Shown here: positions 56,796 to 64,000 of the stretch, piece after piece
How positions within the stretch are numbered: the first letter of the stretch is position 1
Layout of the letters: each line of letters starts with the position of its first letter
NCBI RefSeq assembly: GCF_030161615.1
Contig: NZ_BSUN01000001.1
Coordinates: forward strand, 2,666,001-2,730,000
Length of the DNA: 64,000 nt
From: Demequina litorisediminis
GTDB lineage: Bacteria > Actinomycetota > Actinomycetes > Actinomycetales > Demequinaceae
Reading direction: 5' to 3'
Position numbers and translations under genes: made by a program
The notes under the pieces: generated by a model
What the model saw: the letters and a program-made list of their open reading frames with translations, nothing else
Told to the model about the DNA's origin: nothing
Databases searched by the model: none

Positions 56796-58928
56796 CGGCG
56801 ACGCACTGCGATTCCGCCCACGGGCAAGGCTCCTTCAACTTCTGGGCGACCAACTGATCGGTAGTCCCCGACTCGCGATCTTCGAGCTGTGAAGAACGCG
56901 TACGACGCTGACGCAACGCAAGCAGAAGTCACGATGGCGCGCCTCGACGCGACCGACGCAACGATTACGGTGGCTGATGACGGCGAAGGCATGTCGGAAG
57001 ACACGCTGAGAAACATCTGGCTTGTACCGGGGCACGATCACAAGGCGAAGGATCGCGCGAGCGGAACAAGGACTCGGAAGGGGCGACTGCCGCTCGGTGA
57101 AAAGGGAGTTGGACGGTTTGCCGTGCACAAACTTGGCCGCGCTGTCGAAGTGGTTACGCGTCAGACCGACGGGCCCGAACTTGTACTCAAGATTGACTGG
57201 GACGACATTGCCTCCGTCGAGTACCTTGATGAGGCTCGAGTTGAGATTGTCGCGCGCACGCCCCAACTATTCTTGGGCGGTAGGGGCACGTCCGTGACGG
57301 TCTCGGCATTGCGCGGTCCGGCTTGGACTCGAGGTGAGGTCCGGCGCTTGTATCGGCAAATCACGTCAATCTCCTCGCCCTTCGCCGCTCGGTCCGACGA
57401 CTTTGCTGCCACCTTGTCCCTTCCGCAGCAGGCCGATTGGATCGCGGACGTACCCAACACTGAGACCCTGCTTGAGAGTGCGCCGTGGCGTTTCACATTC
57501 TCGCTGAAGGACAACGAGTTCAGTTGGCGGTATGAGTTTCGCGGATTCAAGGGGATCGCGTTGAGCCCGCGCACGGCGGAGGGGACTCAGTTTGGCGTGC
57601 TCCTAGACCCCAAGGACTTGCCAGAGGGAGACCAGGACGCGCTAAGAGGCCAGGACAAGCCGCCGCGGGCGGTGCGGAGCAGTTCGACGCACCAAGAGGG
57701 GATCGGTCCAATATCGGGCACTCTTATGGTCTACGACCGCGACAAGGACGTGATAGAGAAGATCGGGAATAGCGCCTCGTTGCAGGAGTTCTTGAACGAG
57801 AGTGGTGGCGTACGGGTCTATCGAGACGGCATTCGTGTCTACAACTACGGTGAGCCGGGCGATGACTGGCTAGGGCTCGATATCCGACGAGTCAACTCCC
57901 CGACCAAGCGCATTAGCAACAACATCGTAGTAGGCGCCGTGGACCTGTCCCTTGCAGCAAGTAGTTACCTCGAGGAGAAAACGAACCGCGAGGGATTTGT
58001 CGAAGGCGTCGCGCTCGGACGTATGCGCGCCTTGATCCGTGGCGCAATAGCGGTTTTCGAGTCTGAGCGGAACATTGACAAGAAGAATCTTCGGAAGGCT
58101 CCTGGCTAAGAAGCGCAATTCGCTGAGTGGTGGCATCGAAAGGCCTCTCGAACAGATCAAAGTTCTTGCCAAAAGGAACAATCTGTCCGACGAGGTCGAC
58201 CCGCTGATCGACAAGGCCCAGAAGGCCTACGACGATATGCGTGAAATAATGCTGCGTGCTGGAGTTTCCAGTATGTCACTCGTAATTGTTTACCATGAGA
58301 TTGATCATGGTGTGCGATTGCTCCATACCGCGTTGCGTGGGGAGGCGACGCGGAACGAGCAGTTCAGCAGGCCCGTGACCTCGTTGCGGTGTTGGACAGT
58401 TTCGGCGACATCCTGCGTAAGGGAGAGGTCTCGGACCATGACCTTCGAGACCTGGCTGAGCGGGTTGCCGAACTCAACTCCGTTCGCCTGTCAAACCACG
58501 ACATCGAACTCGAGGTGCGCGTCGACCGGAGTCCCGTAGCAACTCTCGCGCCGTCAAAGTTTCCACTCGGTCTCGTGCTTGGTGCCGTGACGAACCTCAT
58601 TGATAACAGCGTCTACTGGCTCTCTTCGCGCTGGCCAGAGAACGCAGAGCAGGGGAGCCGCAGACTGCTTATCGCCGTTGACGCCGACTCCTATGAGGGC
58701 CCAGCGCTGATCATCGCGGACAATGGCCCAGGCTTCGCGGACGGGCTCGAAGACGCTACCGAACCGTTTTTCACGCGCCGTCCGGACGGTATCGGAGTCG
58801 GCCTGTATTACGTCAATCTGATCATGCATACGATCGGTGGTTCTCTGCGAATGGTAGACACCGATCTGTTTCCGCTCGGTGACGAGTATGACGGCGCCGC
58901 GCTCGCTCTAGTATTTCCGAGAGGCTAA
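56788..58928 (+). CDS. Dual-GHKL ATPase (MutL/MORC-like plus histidine-kinase-like)
   Basis: This 713-residue protein (corrected) has two ATP-binding GHKL domains. The N-terminal one has ELVKNAYDADAT (N box), VADDGEGMSEDTL and LGEKGVGRFAVHKLG, like Hsp90/MutL/MORC ATPases. The C-terminal one (from about 540) has VTNLIDNSVYWL, IIADNGPGFADG and GIGVGLYYVNLI, like sensor-kinase catalytic domains, and is preceded by a helical segment with SLVIVYHEIDHGVRLL that could hold a phosphoacceptor His. No membrane segments or sensor domain. Lesions: base lost after AGCT 56885, AGGCT 58096, and AGCT read as AGT at 58361. A receiver-like gene starts 1 nt after its stop. Confidence 0.82.
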
Positions 58929-60246
58929 ATGTTCACGCCGCCGAGATTTGTTGTCATTGACGACGACCCGAGACACCTGGACGCCATCTCTTCCACGATC
59001 CAATCGCTCGGCTCCGCCTGCGCTCGTGTCCACTATCGACCCGAGCACGACGTGCCACGGGAGTTGTTCGCCGGTGTCAGAGCCTATATTCATTGACCTT
59101 CAGGCTCCAAGACCGGGCCGCAAGCAGTGACTTCAACCGCCACTTCGCTGAAATTCAACGAATACTCGGGAGAGTCATCGATACGTCTGGCGGACCGTAC
59201 GTCCTGATCGTGTGGACGGACAAGCCCGAGCGGGTCGGCGAACTCGAGAGGTACCTGGAGGATAATTTCTTCCCCAGGAATCTTCACGCGAAGCCAATCG
59301 CGATTGTTCCGCTTTCCAAATCCAACTACATAGACATCGACACGGGCGCTCCCAATAGAGGCAACCTCGTGGAGGACATCCGTGAGCATTTGACTCGGCA
59401 GCCTGCGATGAGCGCTCTTGTGCAGTGGGAGGCGGAGGTTCTCGGCGCAGCGACGGGCGTTCTGACTGATGTAGGCTGGTCTCGCAGCAGATCTAGATGG
59501 GGACGCGCCTCTCCCAACGCTGTTGAAGCGGCTCGCGGTAGAAGCCGTCGGGCACGCAAACGCGGCAGATGACCCACGCGCTTCCATCCAGGCTGCGCTA
59601 CTGCCGCTACTTCAGGATCGCCTCCAGAACGCGCCCGACGAAGGAGGTGAATGGGTGCGGTCGTTTGAAGGTGCCACTGAACCACCACCGGCGTTGTCAA
59701 AGACACAGGTCGGTTTGCTGAACACCAAGTTGCACGTCACCAGACAGGACACCGCACGTCCTATCTCGCCGCTTGCTTGGGGTGCGGTCTGTGAACCAGA
59801 GCCGGGGATCGACTGGAGCGAGTTCGGCGTCGCCGACGAAGCGACCTTTGTTAGCGAAATCGTCGCCAAGAAGGTCAGGATCGACCTGAAGAACTACGCG
59901 CCGGGCATAGCGCAGATCCGCATCGGTGCCGCTTGTGACTACGCACAGAAGGCCACAGGTCCGATTCCGTATGCGTTGGCGGCGCTGCTCCCCGTGAAGG
60001 ACGGGGACCGCACCCATGAGTTGCAGCCCAAGTCGACTGGATGGCTGTCGCCGGAACTCGATTTTGGAAGCGGGATCGTTCAGGCTCTTCGTGGATCCTA
60101 GGTTCGTCAGGGTTCGGGGCTCGAATGTGGCAGTGTCATTCAAGCCCATTGGCCGAATCAAGGAGCAGTTGTTGCTCGAACTGGTCGGAGCCGTGAGTCA
60201 TCACGGTTCGAGGCCAGGTATCGTGCGATTCCAAGTCAAAGGGTGA
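58929..60246 (+). CDS. Receiver-like domain protein partnered with the GHKL ATPase
   Basis: The 437-residue product (corrected) begins with a receiver-like fold: FVVIDDDPRHLDAISSTIQSLG, then, after restoring AGCT at 59081 and 59102, VRAIFIDLQLQD with a candidate phospho-Asp, and PYVLIVWTDKPERVGELERYL. Residues beyond ~150 are not recognised and show no DNA-binding helix-turn-helix, so it is not an ordinary response regulator. Further extra bases at AGGCT 59473 and 60082. Immediate adjacency to a histidine-kinase-like ATPase implies a signalling pair controlling or executing part of the R-M system. The output domain is the least understood part of the island. Confidence 0.7.
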
Positions 60247-60649
60247 CCGTTAGTCGCCTCGCGGGACCCCAGTGCTGGCGGAGTCTCGCCTGCCGATCAC
60301 AGGGCGTGGGGGCTGAGTTCTCGGCGGGAGTCGCGGGGCCGAGTTCGGCTGGACTGCTCGCCGCCCCCCGACCTCATCAAATTGTCATCAGATTCAACCG
60401 TGAGCAACCGTGAACGTCCGGATACACTCGTGAACGACGGACCGTCCGGTTCCCGAACACCACGAGGGAATCCGAGAGTTCCGGGACTAACCGTGAATGA
60501 CCGGAAAGAGACTGGTTGAAGCAGGGGGTCGCAGGTTCAAGTCCTGTCATCCAGACCGAGAGGAGAGCCGTGTTTCCTGGTAGACACCGGGAAGAACGAC
60601 TCTCGTTCGGTATCGCACGTGGGTGCTAGCGAGCGCGTCACCCCCTTCT
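60247..60649. other. Gene-free right end of the island with short CGTGA repeats and attR
   Basis: No gene is visible. The stretch carries repeated CCGTGA/CGTGAAC words at 60396-60403, 60406-60416, 60427-60437 and 60488-60499, mostly as AACCGTGA or ACTCGTGAACG and some followed by CCGG. These resemble arm-type integrase binding sites beside the attR core (60525-60549). Chromosomal sequence resumes after about 60550. Confidence 0.5.
60525..60549 (+). repeat. attR: copy of the tRNA-Pro T-arm
   Basis: GGGGTCGCAGGTTCAA[G]TCCTGTCA repeats the tRNA core with one mismatch. The flanking bases do not rebuild an acceptor stem, so this is not a second functional tRNA. Confidence 0.85.
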
Positions 60650-60859
60650 TTACTCGCGCACCCGCCGTTCCGGCGCCGGCGGCACCGGCTTAGCAGCCAC
60701 AATCGCCGACACAGCAATAGTCACCACCCCACGCTTCCCGTCGACCACCACGGTCTCGGCATCGGCGCTCAGCAACATGCCCAACGCGTCCGTCGCCGAA
60801 CCATCGGGCAACAGGTAGCGCACCACCACGCGCGCCCCGGGCGCGGGCAGCCGGATCAC
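60650..60859 (-). CDS. Small SH3-like conserved protein
   Basis: The 69-residue product starts VIRLPAPGARVVVRYLLPDGSATDALGMLLSADAETVVVDGKRG and is all-beta in appearance, resembling the N-terminal SH3-like domain of some actinobacterial acetyltransferases. As a stand-alone protein its function is unknown. GTG start lies 5 bp after the stop of the SDR gene, so the two form an operon. Confidence 0.55.
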   Translation of the reverse strand: MIRLPAPGARVVVRYLLPDGSATDALGMLLSADAETVVVDGKRGVVTIAVSAIVAAKPVPPAPERRVRE

Positions 60860-60863
60860 ACCG

Positions 60864-62398
60864 TCACCACTTCGAGGGTGCGTAGTCCTTGAGGAACACC
60901 CCGAAGAGGTCCTCGCCGGCCTCGCCCCGGACCACAGGGTCGTAGACGCGCGCCGCGCCGTCGACCAGATCTAGGGGAGCGTGGAAGCCCTCCTCGGCGA
61001 GCCGCACCTTGGTGGGATGCGGCCGCTCGTCGGTGATCCAGCCGGTGTCGACGCTCGTCATCAGAATCTGGTCGGACTCGAACATCTCGCGCGCGCTCGT
61101 GCGCGTCAGCATGTTGAGCGCCGCCTTCGCCATGTTGGTATGCGGGTGCCCAGGGCCCTTGTAGCCGCGCTCGAACACGCCCTCCATCGCGGAGACGTTC
61201 ACCACATAGGAGCGACCGGAGCCAGAGCCCGACGCCGATGCTGCAGCGCCCGCCGCGAGAGCCGGCCGCAGGCGATTGATCAGAATGAACGGCGCGGTCG
61301 AGTTGCACAGTTGCACCTCGAGCAGGCTCCAGCGGCGTCACGTCGCCCACCGCCTGCACCCACGAATTCGACCCGTGAAGATCGGGCACTAGACCGCCAG
61401 CGTCAATCGCCGTGCCGTCCGCGAGTCGCGCTAGCGACGACGATCCCGGCGCGAGCGCCTGGTCGGTGAGGCGCTGAGCCTCCCTCGAACCCATTTCCGC
61501 CAGGTGCGCGGACGCCAGCAGAGGATGCGTGGCGGCCGAGGCCTCGATGCTGACGGGGTGAGCATCGGCCGTGCGCCCCAGGGTGAGCAGCCGCGGCCCC
61601 TGACCCTCGGCCCACAGACCCTGCTCGAGCGGCACAGACTCGGCCTCCACGAGGGGCGCGTACGCGCCGGGGGAGCGGCGCACTGTCTGCGCCGCGTTGT
61701 TGATCAGAATGTCGAGCGGCCCGCCCGCGGCGACAGAATCGGCCAGCGCGACCACCTGGGCCGGGTCACGTAGGTCGATGCCGACCACCGTGACGCGGTG
61801 AAGCCACAGCGCGGCATCGGGCATGGCGGCGAAGCGCCGCACCGCGTCGCGGGGGAAGCGCGTCGTCACGGTCAGGTCGGCGCCGTCGCGCAGCAGCCGC
61901 AGCGCGATGTGCATACCGATCTTCGCCCTGCCGCCCGTCAGCAGCGCGCGGCGTCCCCGCAGGTCCGTGCTCGCATGCCGCTTGGCGTGACTGGTTTCCG
62001 CACACGCGGGGCACAGGCTGGTGATAGAACGCGTCGACGACCGTGTACTTCTGCTTGCAGATGTAGCACGGGCGCGCCTTGAGGTACTCGCCCGCGGTCG
62101 GCGTCGCCGCGCGCGCCTCCAGCGTCAGCCCGCGCGTCTCGTCATCGATACGGTCCGATGCCCCCGTCGCCGTGGCGGCGACCACAGCGGTGTCGTTCGC
62201 GGCGATGGTGGCGCGCCGCTCGCGCCGCCTGCTCTGCTTGACGGCCTTGATCATGTGGGCCGTCGCGTTGCGCACCGCCACGAAATCCGGGTCCTGCTCG
62301 TCGACGTCGCTCAGCGAGGCGAGCACCCGCAACGTGGTCTCGAGGTCACCGGGGTCGATGCGGTGCTGGCGGTCGGCGGGTGCGGACGGTGTGGACAC
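60864..62398 (-). CDS. SDR-family oxidoreductase with N-terminal zinc ribbon
   Basis: This 510-residue protein (corrected) has an N-terminal helical region (DLETTLRVLASLSDVDEQDPDFV), a Cys cluster PCYICKQKYT...QLCPACAE (two Cys-x-x-Cys pairs), and then a short-chain dehydrogenase: RRALLTGGRAKIGMHIALRLL, DILINNAAQTVRR, NVSAMEGVF, with a Lys-containing NMAKAALNMLTRT. Such long SDRs occur across actinobacteria and fungi; substrate unknown. The SDR Tyr-x-x-x-Lys is altered to His-x-x-x-x-x-Lys spacing, so catalysis is uncertain. Extra bases: AGGCT 61324 and 62014. Confidence 0.72.
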
Positions 62399-62408
62399 TC
62401 GCTCTAGT

Positions 62409-63539
62409 TTACGGACGCCGCGTGGAGACCGTGACGGTGAACTTGGCGTTGCGCGCCACCTGAGCGGTGGGCCCCACGATTGTCGAGAGCCTGCGGCCTG
62501 TACCGCAGGGCCGAGTTCCACACGCACCACAGTTCGCCGCCAGGACGCAGCACGCGTGCCGCATCGGCGAACAGCCGCGGCGCCAGCAGATCCGTCACGG
62601 CTGCGCCCGAGTGAAACGGCGGATTCAGCGCGATGAGGGACGCGCTCGAGTCCGGCCGCGAGGCGAGCGCGTCGTCGCGCGCCACCTCCACGCGTGAGTT
62701 GATCCCGTTGGCGATCATCGTCGCCCGCGCGGACTTAACCGCGACGGCCGACTGATCCGAGGCGTAGACGCGCACCTCAGGGTGGCGCGTCGCCATCCAC
62801 GCGGCCACGATCCCCGTGCCGCAGGCCAGGTCGATCCACGGGTCGTCGGCGGTCCCGCCCGCGGGAGCGGCCGGGAGTTGCTCCAGCAGGAGCCTGGTGC
62901 CGATGTCGAGGTTCGCACCCGCGAACGCCCCGCCAAAGGCCCGCACCTCTAAGCCCTCCACCCGGGCCGCTGCGGGCACGGGGTCGCGGCCCTCGCGCGG
63001 CGAGCGCGCGATGAGGACGCGCGACTTCTGCCGGGCGTGACTCACGTCGAGGCGGCCGAAGTGTTCGCCGAGCACAGCGTTCATCGACACCGACATGTGC
63101 TTGAGCCGGCCGCCCGCGAACACGATCACCTCGGGATCCGCGTACGCCGCGATGAGGCCCGCCATGTCGCGCAGCGCCTCCAGCGACCGGGGAGCCTCAG
63201 CAGCACCACGCGGGCGCCGCGCACCAGCGCCGGCTCCAGGCGATGCACCTCAAACGCCGCACCCAGGCCGGCGCGCTCGGCGTTGGCCTCCAGGGCGCGC
63301 TCGCCATTCAGCGGATCCACATGCGTGCGGATGCCGGTCGCGCCCTCGGCGGCGGCTCCCAGGGTGAGGGCGCCATAGCCGTCACCGATCACCACCACGG
63401 TGCCAGGCGCCGCGGACGCACGGTGCTCGCTCGACTCGTCCAACATCAGCCTGTCTGCGGCATCGACGGCGACAAGCCCCGGCGCCTCGACATCGGGCCA
63501 CCGGCGTAGCGCGTCCAGATCGAGCGGCGGGGGAGACAT
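62409..63539 (-). CDS. RsmC/RlmG-like class I SAM methyltransferase
   Basis: This 376-residue protein has two halves, a degenerate N-terminal methyltransferase-like domain (APGTVVVIGDGYGALTLGAA) and a catalytic MTS domain with WIDLACGTGIVAAWMA and the NPPFHSG motif used for N-methylation of guanine. That architecture is that of RsmC/RlmG, which modify 16S G1207 or 23S G1835. Lesions: G-run at 63189-63192 one base short and AGCCT 62488 one base long, which cancel. ATG 63539 chosen; a GTG one codon upstream is possible. Confidence 0.83.
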
Positions 63540-63640
63540 CACCGTCAGAGCCTAGCCCTGGGCATGCCGCAAGGCCCGCGCGGCACTACACTTTTCTGGT
63601 CGACAAGACAACCCCTTATCCCTTGAGCAGAGGAACCCTC

Positions 63641-64000
63641 ATGCGCTTCTCCATCACCGCTGCCGTCGGCGTGCTCGCCGCGGCCACGCTCCTCACCGCG
63701 TGCAGCAGCGACGCCGACACCGACGCCTCGGCATCGGCCAGCACCTCGCCGTCCGCCGAGGAGAGCCTTCGACGCCTCGCAGGTCTCGACCATCGTCGAG
63801 GACGTGCGTGTCGCGACCGGTTGCGAGACCTGGGCGGGCGGCCGCGTCGCCGGCGCCGGCTACGTCTCCACCTGGGAGTACACCTGCGACGTCGACGGCG
63901 ACATGGTCGTCGACTCGACCCTCGCGATCTACACCACCGCCGACGCGCTCGAGGGCGACGTTGCCACCCGCGAGGCCGCCGACGCTGCTACCGCGATCGT
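63641..64000 (+). CDS. Putative lipoprotein, 3'-truncated by the window
   Basis: The start encodes a signal peptide MRFSITAAVGVLAAATLLTAC with a lipobox (LLTAC), then a Ser/Thr/Asp/Ala-rich linker and a secreted domain with ATGCETWAGGRVAGAGYVSTWEYTCDVDG, which contains two Cys likely forming a disulphide. Extra base at AGCCT 63764 (expected Glu-Glu-Ser-Phe-Asp-Ala). Function unknown; it is exported and membrane-anchored. Confidence 0.75.
   Translation, partial: MRFSITAAVGVLAAATLLTACSSDADTDASASASTSPSAEESLRRLAGLDHRRGRACRDRLRDLGGRPRRRRRLRLHLGVHLRRRRRHGRRLDPRDLHHRRRARGRRCHPRGRRRCYRDR

Noticed and set aside
60511-60557. A second tRNA gene at the right end of the island
   Set aside because: Only the T-arm half matches; there is no acceptor-stem pairing, D-arm or anticodon arm. 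It is the attR copy.

Overview
The window is a high-G+C actinobacterial chromosome segment, probably from a member of the Micrococcales. Actinobacteria-specific markers are RbpA, WhiA, OpcA, a high-molecular-weight FabG and a perfect TCGAAC-N4-GTTCGA SOS box. Housekeeping gene order is conserved: rpsA, coaE, uvrB, terC-like, uvrA, uvrC-rapZ-yvcK-whiA, gap-pgk-tpiA-secG-rbpA, then zwf-opcA-pgl and tkt on the minus strand, ctaB-xerD-parA-scpA-scpB-rluB, and aroH-tyrA-cmk-plsC-der. Many starts sit 6-7 nt behind a TANNNT box, so leaderless transcripts look common.

From 32 to 48 kb the content is accessory. A minus-strand lipid operon (fadD, hot-dog thioesterase, MaoC-like hydratase, FabG4-like reductase, thiolase) is divergent from a TetR regulator, which is followed by an acyl-CoA oxidase. 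Then come an MFS exporter, a flavoprotein, a Pr6Pr-like membrane protein, a short MetE-like methyltransferase and a YitT-like membrane protein.

A tRNA-Pro(GGG) gene at 48.38 kb is the insertion site of a 12.1-kb island bounded by a 25-bp direct repeat (48421-48445 and 60525-60549, one mismatch). The island holds a decayed excisionase, a tyrosine integrase, an SSB-like gene, an HhH/membrane protein, and a restriction-modification cluster: a SacI-family-like PD-(D/E)XK nuclease, two C5-cytosine methyltransferases, a protein with two GHKL ATPase domains, and a receiver-like protein starting 1 nt after it. The last two suggest a phosphorelay-like or ATP-gated control layer on the R-M system. Beyond the island are an SDR with an N-terminal zinc ribbon, an RsmC/RlmG-like methyltransferase and a truncated lipoprotein gene.

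The window carries a striking global artefact. Essential genes are broken by single-base indels, and nearly all fall in one tetranucleotide: AGCT reads as AGCCT or AGGCT at more than 80 places, and occasionally as AGT or ACT. The universally conserved GCAGCTTGG of the tRNA D-arm is also affected. A second class is G6 or C6 runs read as five. Restoring these gives full-length proteins whose lengths are multiples of three in nearly every case. The best explanation is uncorrected long-read basecalling errors at a modified AGCT motif, so the errors would report the specificity of a methyltransferase, plausibly one in the island. Coordinates below span each intact gene; lesion positions are noted in each entry.
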